DNA of 64,000 nucleotides from Ampelocalamus luodianensis (GCA_036346255.1 CM070636.1:25489539-25553538), one strand, 5' to 3'. Positions 46,397-56,724 are shown, counted from the first letter of the stretch. The notes: a model not told the origin generated them from the letters alone. Made by a program: numbers and translations.

Positions 46397-47001
46397 ATAG
46401 TAATGTGATTTTGGACCCTAGAATTGTCACAATATTCAAACTTGAGAAGACACGAGAATCTGGCATGAGGTAGTATATCGTTCTCATTATTAGAAGGCGA
46501 TGTATTAAGAAACAAATTCACCTGTTTATTTAAAAGCTTGGCTCGTGCTCTAGTTATTGGGCCATTTTGTGGTGTTTCATGAACACTTGGAGATATGGTA
46601 GTAGGGATGTCATCATCACGGCTTGGTTTGTTCAGGCTCCTTCAACGTGGATTAAAAGAGACCAGCAAGTCTCCGAGACCACGGGAAAAAGGCACTTGTG
46701 TTCATCTTGTGGTTTACTTTCTAGCTCTTTACTTTGTGCACTTACCTTCCTGGAAATTATATTGATTGTTTGTCGCACTAGGTTTGCAAGGCTTGTTTAG
46801 ACTTAAGTTGTTGGTGCACTTAGTGAGACTTATATTATTTTGGCCTTGAATTGTGTAAAAATGAATTTTGGTTCATTCTTCCTAAAAAAAACCAGGTTTT
46901 AGCCAAAAGATTTTAAAACCTGCTATTCACCCCCCTCTAATAGGTGATCCTTGATCCAACTACAGCGTTGATCGGTGGTGTGGAGAGTGAACATGTAATA
47001 C
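46397..47001 (+). mobile_element. Copia LTR 3' fragment, SIRE/Maximus (Opie)-like
   Basis: TTGTGTAAAAATGAATTTTG, AGATTTTAAAACCTGC and CTATTCACCCCCCTCTAATA form the characteristic LTR end of grass Opie/Ji-type copia elements as I recall them. Upstream of about 46700 nothing is recognised. The open frame at 46567-46800 has no domain. Confidence 0.5.
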
Positions 47002-47022
47002 TGGAGAGTGAACATGTAATAC
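46981..47022 (+). repeat. 21-bp tandem pair across the solo LTR start
   Basis: TGGAGAGTGAACATGTAATAC occurs at 46981-47001 and at 47002-47022. The second copy ends eight bases inside the LTR, so a piece of LTR start is duplicated together with the flank. Confidence 0.85.
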
Positions 47023-49189
47023 CCCGAATATCAAATAGAGAGAACACATTATTTGGAAGAGAAATTTATTCAAATTTGAATGCACAAAAGTTTAGAGGAA
47101 AATTAAAAGAAAATTCAAGATTTGAGGGAGGATTGGACCTTAGGCTTTCGACCCAAGGTGTCCTAGCCAAGTGGGCCAGCCTTGTAGAGGAGTCAAGAAG
47201 GGGGGTGCCCTTCCCCTAAACCCTAACCTCTACTACAGTACCGCGCCACACTATAGCACGCAGTACTGTAGCAGCCCCCTCCCTGCTGCTCTACCAAGAT
47301 GAGGAAGACGCTCTGAGGTGCCGCCGGCCATGGTGGAAGGAGAAGAAGAAAGGATGAGAAGAAGAAGATCCTCTTCGTGGGTTTTTATTCAGCGTTTCAA
47401 GCGTCTCCAAGGGTATCAATTCGTTTCCCCGCTGTTTTGATGTTGTTTAGATGCGAAACCGATTAGAATCATTTGGATCAAAGTCAGTCTGCAGTAGATT
47501 CGAATCTGTCCAGTATGTTGTGCGGGCTGTTTCGACGTCTTAGCTTTCGGTGGCCGTCAAGAACACCTGATTCCGACGTACGGATCAAAAGTTATGATCG
47601 TTTTAGTTTCTTTTGTCCAGAATTCTGACGAGATTGATCTGTTAATTTGTCTTTTAATTTACGTTCATGTTACAGGCAAATTCAGGGTTTTCACCCAACT
47701 AGATTATTGTAGAAAATTTGATAATATTTCCAGATTATTAAAGAACGATCAATTCGGAGTTACAGATTAAAAATTATGATCGATTTAGTACCGATGTTTA
47801 TTCATTTAGGCAATTTCTGTTCTGAAAGTTCAACTATTTGTTAGCATGCTAAATTGGCCGAATTGGATAATCTTGGCAACTAGAGTATTGTAGATTTGTC
47901 AGTTAAGAATCCACAAAAACTGGGCTCACCTCTTTTCGAGTTCCAGATCTTGAGATATGTTATTTACCGTGCTGCTGTCCAGAGGCGGTTTATGGCCGAA
48001 TGTGTTGGTTTTCGCTTTGGGTTTCTAGTAAAATCTTGAATTGCCGGAGAAGCATTGTAGAACGATGGTAAGTAGTGTCGTGTTCATTGTATTCTTATCT
48101 CAATTATCTAATTGTTTAGGAGGTGAAGTTTCGGGTTTAGGAGCACCAACTTTGTCTGCTATCGTGTCGCATCGCGGAAGGCAAGTACCTTGCTAATCTT
48201 AATGTTTGTGAATGATGATTGCTTAATGATTGTGTTGTGATATCTTATGATACAATAGATGGTGATATGTCTATGTTCGTTCATATGTGATGAATCCATG
48301 AGTAGAGATGATGTTATTATTTATTCAGTAAATCATTTCATACATTCATAATTCATGTTTCATCCACGGGAGTGGATTATAAGTCCCACCATTCCAATGT
48401 TGGCAGATCTGGACATTGTCATGTCCCGTCCACGGGAGTGGATATAAAGACCCATCAATTCCAATATGGGCACGTAAGACCCATCAATTCCAGTATGGGC
48501 ACGTAAGACCCATCAATTCCAGTATGGACAGATTTGGACACCTGTATGAAACGTTCTTCATATGGGATTTGGATCCCCACATTTTTGTTAAGATGCAGGC
48601 TTGAGTGAACACCGACGGGTGTGTCACTAGCTATACCGGTATAAGCACGTGTGCAATCCATTCCTTTAATTATTTACATTCATCTCATTCATTTATAAAT
48701 ATTCAGTTGTTGTATGTTCAGAACCTTTGAGGAGGTTGTCTTGTTCATGTTGATTGTCTGTTCTTATATTCATTGTACTTGCTGAGTCTTGGACTCACAC
48801 TTGTTTGTTTATTTGTTTTTAGGTGATCGGTGATGAAGTTCTATTGGGAGGGAGTAGACATGCACTACTCAAATAATACACTCTATATTAGGTTCAAAAT
48901 AAGGATAATTTATGCTTTTCATTCATTAACTGTTGGATTGTAATAATTAAAACTAGACATGGATGATACATTTCTATTCGTTGAGTTTTGATTAATTAAC
49001 TGCGAAAGTTCATGGATTAATCGTTGATAGGATTATCTTAGCGGATCCAATATTATATTCTTATTTATGTTCCATTTGTTGATGAGCTGTTTAGCTTAGT
49101 TGATGAATTCTTGTTGATGTTTTCCGCTATATGGTTAAATGTTAGATCTTTGGGTAGCATTTTGGATTTTGAATAGTCAGGGTGTTACA
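47015..49189 (+). mobile_element. Family A solo LTR (2175 bp)
   Basis: It starts TGTAATACCCCG and ends GGGTGTTACA. The five bases outside are GAACA (left) and AAACA (right), one mismatch. It parallels 12620-14994 throughout: CACTATAGCACGC, the GGAGAAGAAGAAAGGATGAG tract near 47338, AAAGTTATGATCG segments, the hairpin row 48361-48570, and the GAGTCTTGGACTCAC block. No internal region is present. Confidence 0.85.
48361..48570 (+). repeat. Hairpin row in family A LTR
   Basis: ATCCAC/GTGGAT (48362-48377), CCCAC..., GACAT/ATGTC, a second TCCAC/GTGGA, three AAGACCCATCAATTCC units with CCCAT/ATGGG or a variant (48447-48530), and CCTGTATGAA/TTCATATGGG (48541-48566). The last stem pairs over ten positions including two G-U pairs; its counterpart at 14353 is fully Watson-Crick. 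Confidence 0.75.
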
Positions 49190-49479
49190 AAACATGGGGA
49201 TGGGAGGGGTACATAAATGAGTATAAAACTACAGTTTTAATTAGGTATAGATACAGTGCATTAGAGGTGTTGTACTTTGTCTTGTGTCTATATGAGGTGG
49301 CAATCTATCGACAGAGGCATGCATTGTCTGCATTGGGAATGCTCTAAGGGACTTTAATGTGAAAGTTAGGTACTTATGTACTTTAATATTGTATTATTAG
49401 TAGTATAAAGTATATGATCTTTTTATAAAAATATGGTAATTTTTTGTGTGTCCAAATTTGTCTACTTGGCCTTATAATA
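49190..49479. other. No feature seen
   Basis: AT-rich spacer between the solo LTR and the MULE-like element, without coding or repeat signal. Confidence 0.3.
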
Positions 49480-50343
49480 GGAAAAAGTACATTTTATAAC
49501 CCTAAACTCTTTGAAAAGTCCAAAAATCAATCCTAAACTACAAAATCGGACATCCTACACCCTCAACTATCGAAACCATTTATTTTACACCCTCAACCCA
49601 AACTAGGGTGGTTTTGTCTGACATGGTGCCTACATGTCAATGGTTTTGTCGCATAAGCTTATTTTTTGATGATATGGTAGCCACTTAGCAAATAAAATAA
49701 AAAATATTTACGAGGTCCACATGTCATCCTCTCATTTCCTTTCTTCTTCCTCCCATTCTCACTCATCTCTCCCCACACCGTCTCCCTCCCTATGCCTTTC
49801 TTCTCTCCTCCCCTCAGCTGCCCCCGCCTGCATCCCTCCTCGTCTCCACCTCCAGCCTCGGCCTCCCTCGGTCACTGTGGCACGACCTCCCTTGGGCCGC
49901 CTCCCTCCGACTGTGAGCTACACCACCGCCACCATGAGGTCCACCACCTCCCAAATATAGTGCGTCGCCGCCTGTTGCGAGCTCCACCATCATCGTCGTT
50001 CATGTAGAGAGAGAAGAGAGAAGATGAGGAAGGGAGAGGGAAGAAAATGGAGTGGAAGAAATCATAGAGCACGACATGTGGTCCCCACCTCTGCCTTAGT
50101 GGATGACATGTGGGCCCTATCATCCTTATTTTTTTCTAATTCATATGGATGATTAGGAGGTGATTCAGATGCTATGTCGTAAAAACTAGAACACGTAGAT
50201 GCCACATCAACGAAACCGGGGTGGTTTAGGGCGGAAGAGGGTAAAGTGAACAGTTTTGAGAGTTGAGAGTGTTCGGTTTTATAGTTAGGGTTGATTTTCG
50301 GACTTTCAAAAGAGTCCAAAGATGTAAAATGGACCTTTTTTTT
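49480..50343. mobile_element. Non-autonomous MULE-like element with long inverted ends
   Basis: The left end GGAAAAAGTACATTTTA...CCCTAAACT...AAAAGTCCAAAAATCAA...ACCCTCAACT is mirrored, with substitutions, by the right end (reverse complement GGTCCATTTTACATCTTTGG...GTCCGAAAATCAA), so the inverted repeats are over 100 bases long. Such long ends fit Mutator-like elements. A 9-bp target duplication is not clear. The GC-rich centre (49720-50010) has short open frames on both strands and could be a captured gene piece, but no domain is seen. Confidence 0.6.
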
Positions 50344-50711
50344 ATTAAATATGAAAGGAGTCTATTGGCATACAAATCAGTCCTTCGGTTTTCCAATAAA
50401 CACACTCTTTCTTTTTCTCTACTCTGTTTTTGGTTGTCCGAAGGAAAAAAAACCGTGTGTTAGAGAAAGGAAATTCTACGGGAGTGGGCCTTAAAGCCTA
50501 CCTCCAGGGGGGCCTTCTTGGATGATGGCACCTAGCAATAGCACTAATCTTAAAACAATCCAAATAATCCCCTTTCTCTTCCCCCACCAACCTCCTCCCT
50601 CCCCGATCTCCCTCACCACTGGTGCCATGGTAGCCATGGCCTCCTCCAGATACAGCAAGCATGAAATGAATCATACTACTATTCGGACACGACAATCAAC
50701 TAGCCTCTAGA
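50344..50711. other. Unassigned DNA left of the copia element
   Basis: No gene is supported. The short frames at 50498-50710 on both strands are not conserved with anything in the window. Confidence 0.3.
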
Positions 50712-50716
50712 TAATA
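50712..50716. other. Copia target duplication TAATA, left copy
   Basis: TAATA is repeated at 55918-55922 right of the other LTR. Confidence 0.9.
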
Positions 50717-51136
50717 TGTTGGGATCAAACACAAAAATGATGCGCCCAAGCAATCACAGAATCAAGATTTCGGACGAGGAAGAGTGAAGTTAGGAAGAAT
50801 TGAAGAACAACAAAAATCAGATACAGTCTTTGGGGCAATTTTATATATTTTTGCTAATTACTGATTACAAACTTTCATGCGCAATATAAAGCCTAAGACT
50901 AAGGAATCATGCCATTCCAATCACCCGCATAAAAGGAAAACACATTACGTGCATACCGCACATTACAAGGAAAATAACTGAGCAAGGAAACTAATTCAAA
51001 TTTCGTGCGCACTGCACCTTACAAGGAAAGAAGCTGAAAGGGAAATCAGGTGATTGTGCATGCACAGGAATCAATCTTCTGGGTGACTCAGTCTTGCAAA
51101 TCTCCAGCCCAATTATGTCCGGATTATCTGCTCACA
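50717..51136 (-). repeat. Copia 3' LTR
   Basis: The plus strand runs TGTTGGGATCAAACAC to CTGCTCACA. A sense polypurine tract (TTAGGGGGGAGTA) lies directly to the right at 51137-51149. Confidence 0.92.
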
Positions 51137-51149
51137 TACTCCCCCCTAA
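51137..51149 (-). other. Copia polypurine tract
   Basis: TTAGGGGGGAGTA on the minus strand, adjoining the 3' LTR start TGTGAGCAG. Confidence 0.85.
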
Positions 51150-52039
51150 TCCTGACATGCTTCCAGATCATGGACACCAAGTAGCTGACGCATAGCAGCT
51201 AACTTTACTCCTCACAATGCCATTGTCAATGCATCGGCATGCTGTTCTCAAGTGTTGACGAATTCTACCACAATTTGCCCCCTCTCCACACATTCTCTAA
51301 TAAAATGAAATCTTGTATCTATGTGCTTGCTGCGACCATGAAATACATGATTCTTCATGAGGGCTATGGCATATTTGTTATCACAAAGTCACCGCCTTAA
51401 ATCTGTCCCGGTTAACAAACTAACAAGGTTCCTCAACCAAAGAGTCTGGCAGGCCGCTGCTGTGGCTGCCATAAACTCGGCCTCGCAAGACGATAACGCC
51501 ACCGTCTTATGTTTTTGTGAATTCTAGGACACCAAACTTTCATTGAAATAGAAAGCCATACCACTTGTGCTTCTTCTCCCATCCATATCTCCTGCTAAAT
51601 CACTATCCGAGTACCCGAAAATGCCAACTTCATGAGGTCCCTTTACATAGACAAGCCCAAAGTGAGTTGTTCCTCTCAAATACCTAAGAATCTACTTGAC
51701 CACCTTGTGATGCATGACTGTAGGCCTCTCCATATACCTGCTCGTCATCCCGACGACATATGACAAATCCGATCGCGTGTGCAACAAGTGTCTAAGGCAT
51801 CTAATGATACGCCTATACTATGTGGCGTCGACTGGAGTACCATCCAAGTCTTTGTGCAGCTGCATCTTGGGCTCCATCGGGTACATCGTGGCATTGCAAT
51901 CTGCCTTTCCAAACCGAGACAGAACTTTCTTGGCATAAGCTGATTGTTTGAGCAGTATTCGGTCCTTCTGCTGCTCTACTTCAATCCCCAAGTAATAGGA
52001 GAGAAGTCCCAAGTCACTCATCTCAAATTCCGTCATCAT
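51150..52039 (-). pseudogene. Copia RT end and RNase H, broken
   Basis: The open part at 51818-52039 reads EFEMSDLGLLSYYLGIEVEQ, ILLKQSAYAKKVLSRFG and NATMYPMEPKMQLHK. Continuing with frame changes and stops: SRYMERPTVMHHK, ILRYLRGTTHFGLVY, GYSDSDLAGDMDGRRSTSG, SSCEAEFMAATAAACQ, LCDNKYAIALMKN, SKHIDTRFHFIRECV. These are the RT C-terminus and the copia RNase H with its D-E-D residues present. At least three stops or shifts occur. Confidence 0.9.
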
Positions 52040-52620
52040 TTGTTCCTTGAACTTCTTAACTTCTTCGGTACTGCTTTCATCATAATGAGGTCATCGACAT
52101 ACACTCCAACAATCACACTTGATTCTCCTTCACCTCTAGTGTATACTGCTTGTTCTTGAGTGCATTTACTAAAACCGAGTTCTTTTAGACTCCTGTCCAA
52201 CCGGGTGTTCCAGGCCCGTGGAGCCTGCCGCAATCCATAGAGGGCCTTCGACAGCTTGTACACCTTGTGCTTCTGGTTTTGTATCTCAAACCCCTCCGGT
52301 TGTGTAACATAAATCTCTTCTTCTAACTCCCCATTAAGAAATGCTGACTTCACATCCAGATGGTGTACCTCCCAGCTTTGATTTGCAGCAAGTGCAAGAA
52401 TGACTTGAACGGTGTCAAGTCTTTCAACAGGCGCAAACACTTCTTCAAAATCGACGCCTTGCCTTTGTACATAGCCTTTAGCCACCAGCCTCGCGTTGTG
52501 CTTGATGACATGCCTGTCTGAATCTTTCTTCATCTTGAACACCCATTTCAGGCCGATGGGTTTATGGCCTGTTGGGAGCTCGGTTAGTGTCCAAGTGTTG
52601 TTCCTCTCAATGGACTCCAA
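52036..52620 (-). CDS. Copia reverse transcriptase domain
   Basis: A 194-codon open stretch opens with MESIERNNTWTLTELPTGHK, then GLKWVFKMKKDSD, ARLVAKGYVQRQGVDFEEVF, APVERLDTVQVILALAA, VHHLDVKSAFLNGELEEEIY (first catalytic Asp), KALYGLRQAPRAWNTRL and GVYVDDLIMM (catalytic YVDD). All core RT motifs are present. A frame change after the YVDD region ends it early with a KAVPKKLRSSRNK tail. The listed ATG is internal to the polyprotein; in copia elements RT is released from a gag-pol precursor. It is the best-preserved enzyme core in the window. Confidence 0.92.
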   Translation of the reverse strand: MESIERNNTWTLTELPTGHKPIGLKWVFKMKKDSDRHVIKHNARLVAKGYVQRQGVDFEEVFAPVERLDTVQVILALAANQSWEVHHLDVKSAFLNGELEEEIYVTQPEGFEIQNQKHKVYKLSKALYGLRQAPRAWNTRLDRSLKELGFSKCTQEQAVYTRGEGESSVIVGVYVDDLIMMKAVPKKLRSSRNK

Positions 52621-53123
52621 CTCCTTCTCCGTTGCTTCAAACCAGCAGGCCTCGGTCGCAGCTTCTTAGTAGCAAGTTGGCTCTTCGGACCACCATCACC
52701 TCACCCTCTTCTTCATCGAAAGCAACCACTTCTTCAGTGTTGGCGTAGATGTCGGTGAAGGACTTGAAGCGGACCGACCCGTCATGGGACTCCGGCGTGA
52801 GTGTCATGGGAGGCGAGGTAGTCGTGCGGGTGCTCGATGGTGGTGTAGACGACTCGATTCTCCTGCCGCAAGTGGCACATCTCCTGCCCTAGTGGCTGCG
52901 ACTGTACTTGCCGTGCGTGGCGCGGAAGATGTTGGTGTAGATGGAGTTGTTACCGTAGCTGCCGCAGCTCCTACCGTGGCTGTCGCAGCTCCTGCTGCAG
53001 TGGCATAGCACCTCCCATGTCTGCCTCACCGTCCACCACAGAGTGTGGATCATCGGAGTAGAATGCATCAAGGACTGTGAACTCTGGCGACTCCTCTTCT
53101 CTTTTAGCACCTGCATCCCAACT
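52621..53123 (-). pseudogene. Copia integrase-RT linker, degenerate
   Basis: Low-complexity linker with runs of repeated Gln/Leu/Arg-like codons (CAGCTCCTAC...GTAGCTGCCGCA repeats near 52940-53000). The open frame on the opposite strand (52784-53008) arises from the same repeats. Confidence 0.5.
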
Positions 53124-53930
53124 CTATTCAAGGTTTTCTTGGAACACAACATCTCTACTTACTTGTAACTTACCACGGCGGGGGTCAAATAAGCGATGGG
53201 CTTTGCAGCCTTCCTCAACACCCAAGTATATCATGGGTGTACTTCTGTCATCAAGCTTCTTAAGGTGAGGGGATGTGTTCTTCGCATACGCCATGTAGCC
53301 GAACACCCTCAAGTGTGTGAGGTGCGGCTTTCTCCCTATCCAGGCTTCAAATGGGGTGCGCTCTCCTAGCGCTTTGGTTGGGAGGCGGTTTAGCATATAG
53401 ACTGTGTGCTTGACCGCCTCTCCCCAAAACCTTGCAAGCACATGCATGCTTTTGAGCAAGGATCTCGCCATGGCCATCACGGTGCGGTTTTGGCGCTCCA
53501 CAACACCATTTTGCTGTGGTATGTAGGGAGCCGTGAGGTGCTGCTCAATGCCTTCGTCTTCACAGAAACGGGTGAACTCCGTGGATACGAACTCGCCACC
53601 GTGGTCCGTCCAGAGTGTTCTGATCTTGTGCTCGGTCTTGTTCTCCGTCAATGTTCTGAACTTCTTGAATGCTTGGAATGCATCACTCTTCGCTACCAGT
53701 GCATACACCCACATCCACCGGGTGAGATCATCAACAATCAAAAGGAAGTATTTGTTACCAGAGAGTGTGCATGGCGATATTGGCCCGCAAATGTCAGCGT
53801 GAAGTAGTTCAAGCGGCCTCTTCGCTCTGAAACTCGCTTGATGCGGGAACGGCAAGCGTGCATGCTTAGCGATTACACACGCCTCGCATAGCTGGTTCGA
53901 GCGGGTCAGCAGTGGCATGCCAACCACCAT
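53124..53930 (-). CDS. Copia integrase domain
   Basis: A 268-codon open stretch contains LCEACVIAKHARLPF (end of the HHCC zinc domain), the DDE core with LLHADICGPISP (Asp 1), LWTDHGGEFVSTEF (Asp 2) and YIPQQNGVVERQNRTVMAM (Glu, spaced 35 residues after Asp 2), then FWGEAVKHTVYMLNRLPTKA, FEAWIGRKPHLTHLRVFGY and a C-terminal YLGVEEGCKAHRLFDPRRGK. This enzyme inserts element cDNA into host DNA. The catalytic residues are all present. The domain joins the upstream gag-pre-integrase part through a frameshift near 53920. Confidence 0.93.
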   Translation of the reverse strand: MVVGMPLLTRSNQLCEACVIAKHARLPFPHQASFRAKRPLELLHADICGPISPCTLSGNKYFLLIVDDLTRWMWVYALVAKSDAFQAFKKFRTLTENKTEHKIRTLWTDHGGEFVSTEFTRFCEDEGIEQHLTAPYIPQQNGVVERQNRTVMAMARSLLKSMHVLARFWGEAVKHTVYMLNRLPTKALGERTPFEAWIGRKPHLTHLRVFGYMAYAKNTSPHLKKLDDRSTPMIYLGVEEGCKAHRLFDPRRGKLQVSRDVVFQENLE

Positions 53931-54451
53931 CTCCCCAAGGGCCTCAAGTCATGGAAGTTGACATGATCGAGCCTCGCATGCCACAGGCATGCTGGATCTT
54001 CAAATCTTGCTAGAAGACATATCGTCTTGGATGTCTTCAAGTTTATCTTGTATAACCGGTTTTGCGTCCACTTCACTGACATTAGGAGCTTCCCGCTCCT
54101 GTTGAACACCTTCATGGTGTCTCCCACTATGAGCACTTCGTTCCCGTCTTCTGTCATCTGTCCAAGGCTTATAATGTTACTACAAAGCTTTAGAATGTAG
54201 TATACCTTTTGGAGGGCCTTCCGATCACCGTTCTTGCAAGCGAACACGACTGTTCCCTTACCCATGATCTGGACCGTCGACCCATCGCCGAACCTCACCC
54301 TCCCAGTGACAGCTTCATCCAATTCTTGGAACTTTGCGTGATGGCCAGTCATGTGATTACTAGCACCATTGTCGAGGTACCAGAGGTCCTCATTATCTCC
54401 CTTCTTGTCGTCGTGGTACATCTCTGGCAGCGTCCTATCCTCGTTGAGCAA
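53906..54451 (-). CDS. Copia protease and gag-pre-integrase region
   Basis: A 181-codon open stretch begins MLNEDRTLPEMYHDDKKG, then EDLWYLDNGASNHMTG, which contains the aspartic protease active site DNGAS (DSGAS in most elements), then VRFGDGSTVQIMGKGTV, YYILKLCSNIISLGQ, and the pre-integrase module LWHARLDHVNFHDLRPLG. The protease releases the polyprotein parts. It shares 25 bases with the integrase frame through a +1/-1 shift at about 53906-53930. Confidence 0.9.
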   Translation of the reverse strand: MLNEDRTLPEMYHDDKKGDNEDLWYLDNGASNHMTGHHAKFQELDEAVTGRVRFGDGSTVQIMGKGTVVFACKNGDRKALQKVYYILKLCSNIISLGQMTEDGNEVLIVGDTMKVFNRSGKLLMSVKWTQNRLYKINLKTSKTICLLARFEDPACLWHARLDHVNFHDLRPLGRWWLACHC

Positions 54452-54841
54452 TACGGCATCCTGCCACTCCTGCCCAGTGTGCGCCTCCGGGACACGGCCA
54501 AAGACGTGCTAGCTCTTCGTCAACAAAGACGGTGAGATGAGCTCGCCACCGCGCCGCTGCCGCGCACTCAGCGCCAGAATGGCCTGGGCCTCACGCTTGA
54601 AACATTTTATGTGACTCTTGTCACGAGTGCCATTTCCGGCGCCGCTAGTGCTTCCTCCTACACTTTCTTGGCACGGCGCACCACGGTCGCCCCAGCCATG
54701 ATCGCGCCATCGTCCACGTCCTCTACCACGGTCAGGGCCACTGGCCCCGCGCCCCTTGCCTCCTGACGAAGTGTCGCCGCTGCCGCCCTTCTGCCGTGCT
54801 TGCCACTCTGCCTGAGTGAGCAGGAGCTGGCCATCGGTGTG
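54452..54841 (-). pseudogene. gag C-terminal/nucleocapsid remnant
   Basis: Gly/Arg-rich sequence (SSGGKGRGASGPDRGRGRGR) followed by a remnant of a zinc knuckle near KSHIKCFK is readable on the minus strand. Stops and a frame change separate it from gag and protease. Confidence 0.65.
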
Positions 54842-55476
54842 CTAGTGTTGCTGCGCAGCCACACTGCTCATTCCTCGTACACTTTTATTCCGCCCTATCG
54901 CCTCCTCAAACGCCATGATCTCAAGATCATAGAACTGCTCGATCCCGGCGACAACAGGGAGGTATTTGTCGGGGACGGAGTCGAGCAGCTTCTTGACAAG
55001 GGCGGAATCTTCAAGTGTGGCACCGAGAGTGGAATACTTGCAGGACATGGCGCTGAGTTTGCCAGCGAACTCATCAACCGTCTCATTCTCCTTCATCTGG
55101 AGGGCATCAAACTCACTCTTCAGTGTTTGCAGATGCGCCTTCTTACCCTATCAGTACCCAGGTACCTCGTCTTGAGGCTATCCCAGGTGTCCTTCGTCGT
55201 CTTCTTCTTTGCAATATGGGGAAGAATGTCTTTAGGGACACACTGCAGAATGTGTGCTCGCACCGTCTTGTCCTTCTTCGCATCCACCTATGCTCCTTCC
55301 ACTGGCTCCATTGCCTCCCACACTCCTTGGGCACCAAGGATCACCTCTATCCTTATTGCCCACATCGTGTAGTTGGAGGAGTTTAGCATCGGGAAATGGA
55401 ACGGCACCCCGCCGCTCTCCTTCGTCGCCTGTTGGGTTGTGAGCGCCATGGAGTCGAATCTGGGATCGTTGGGCAC
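54842..55476 (-). pseudogene. Copia gag, frameshifted
   Basis: The start MPNDPRFDSMALTTQQATKE is followed by FHFPMLNSSNYTMWAIRIEV and LGAQGVWEAMEP, then in another frame TVRAHILQCVPKDILPHIA and DTWDSLKTRYLG, then MKENETVDEFAGKLSAMSCK, LVKKLLDSVPDKYLPVVAGI and MAFEEAIGR. This is the UBN2-type gag of copia elements, forming the virus-like particle. Two frame changes (about 55270 and 55120) break it. The open frames on the plus strand are antisense shadows. Confidence 0.88.
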
Positions 55477-55480
55477 ACAC

Positions 55481-55495
55481 CTGCTCTAATACCAA
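55481..55495 (-). other. Copia primer-binding site
   Basis: The minus strand reads TGGTATTAGAGCAGG after the LTR end CCCAACACT; a tRNA-Met-type site with a C-to-T change. Confidence 0.75.
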
Positions 55496-55496
55496 G

Positions 55497-55917
55497 TGTT
55501 GGGATCAAACACAAAAACGATGCGCCTAAGTGATCACAGAATGGAGATTTCGAACGAGGAACAATGAAGTTCGGAAGAACTGAAGAACAACAAAAATCAG
55601 AGACAGTCTTTGGGGCAATTTTCTATATTTCTGCTAATTACTGATTACAAGCTTTCATGCCAAATATAAAGCCTAAGACTAAGGAATCATGTCATTCTAA
55701 TCATCCGCATAAAAGGAAAACACATTACGTGCATACCGCACATTACAAGGAAACTAACTGAGTAAGGAAACTAATTCAAATTTCGTGCGCACTGCACCTT
55801 ACAAGGAAAGAAGTTGAAAGGCAAATCAGGGTGATTGCGTATGCACAGGAATCAATCTTCCGGGTGACTCAGTCTTGCAAATCTCCAGGCTAATTATGTC
55901 CGGATTACCTGCTCACA
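55497..55917 (-). repeat. Copia 5' LTR
   Basis: Plus strand TGTTGGGATCAAACAC to CTGCTCACA, paired with 50717-51136; followed by TAATA. Confidence 0.92.
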
Positions 55918-56089
55918 TAATACAATCCTCACCAGCCTAAGAAGTTGTAAACACAAATCAAGCAGGGATCTTCATCCAATAAATAAGCACATGAGATTTG
56001 TGTTCTTGCCATCGCACTTCCATTGGCCTGTATATATATAGTAGCAGCAGCACATGAATCCATTTTTGATACTACAATCTACTATCTCT

Positions 56090-56307
56090 AAAAGAACCAG
56101 AAGACTGCCGATGCTGGCACCCACGGAGGAAGTGGCCTGGACTTCTTCGCACGCGTACACGATGAACCAGAAGCAGGAGGGGATCAGAACGAGTTTCCGC
56201 GTGGCAACCCATGGCAATGAGGGATGAACATAGCGGTGGCAGAGAAGCTGATGGAGCTGTTGCTCCGGCTCGACGCCTTGCGTAAGATGAACGTGTTTCG
56301 GAAGTAG
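56090..56307 (+). pseudogene. Possible 3' exon remnant of a cellular gene
   Basis: One frame reads ADAGTHGGSGLDFFARVHDE, then QNEFPRGNPWQ, a stop, and MNIAVAEKLMELLLRLDALR followed by KMNVFRK and a stop. The VAEKLMELLLRLDA stretch resembles the helix of plant BAG-domain cochaperones, but the match is short and from memory. Codon use is unlike the surrounding retroelement DNA. The open frame on the other strand (55972-56370) has no domain. It may equally be chance. Confidence 0.22.
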
Positions 56308-56514
56308 GTGGTTACCAAAATGATCAAACGACACCAATGTTAGAAATTGGCCCATTTGACTGAGGCCCATTTTCTATAATTCCAAAGCATTTATGGTTTA
56401 GTACCATATTGCTAAGGCAAGGTGGAGGTAATCAACATATAAGGTGGAGTCCTTGCCACTCCTTGAAACATGTGACACATGGATGAGGGTGGCACAAGGA
56501 GGGCTTTGGCTAAA

Positions 56515-56549
56515 TACACACGCACGCGCGCACGCGCGCGCACGCGTGT
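56515..56549. repeat. Alternating CA/CG dinucleotide run
   Basis: Strict purine-pyrimidine alternation over about 35 bases (ACACACGCACGCGCGCACGC...), inside the LTR upstream of its promoter. Confidence 0.85.
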
Positions 56550-56724
56550 TCGCGTATTTTGGCATGAAAAATCACGTGACTTGTGACTTGCGACTGTGTC
56601 GTGACTTGGCGCGCCATTTGGCGGACCAAGTCCACCTTATTTTGCTGAACCATTCATCTCTCTCTATGTTTGAATGAGATTCAAATGTTTGAATTTGAGG
56701 CTTTATTATGCGATGATGACAGGC

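Larger units (their letters stand above)
50717..55917 (-). mobile_element. Structurally complete Ty1/copia element
   Basis: Two 420-bp LTRs (50717-51136 and 55497-55917) with a TAATA target duplication, a primer site next to the right LTR, a polypurine tract next to the left LTR, and gag-protease-integrase-RT-RNase H in copia order on the minus strand. The frame is broken between and within domains, so it is not autonomous as read. The LTRs differ by about a dozen bases, suggesting a moderately recent insertion. Confidence 0.95.

Noticed and set aside
53406..53807. Open frames on the plus strand opposite integrase and gag
   Set aside because: Antisense shadows of the copia integrase and gag coding sequence, with no domain of their own.
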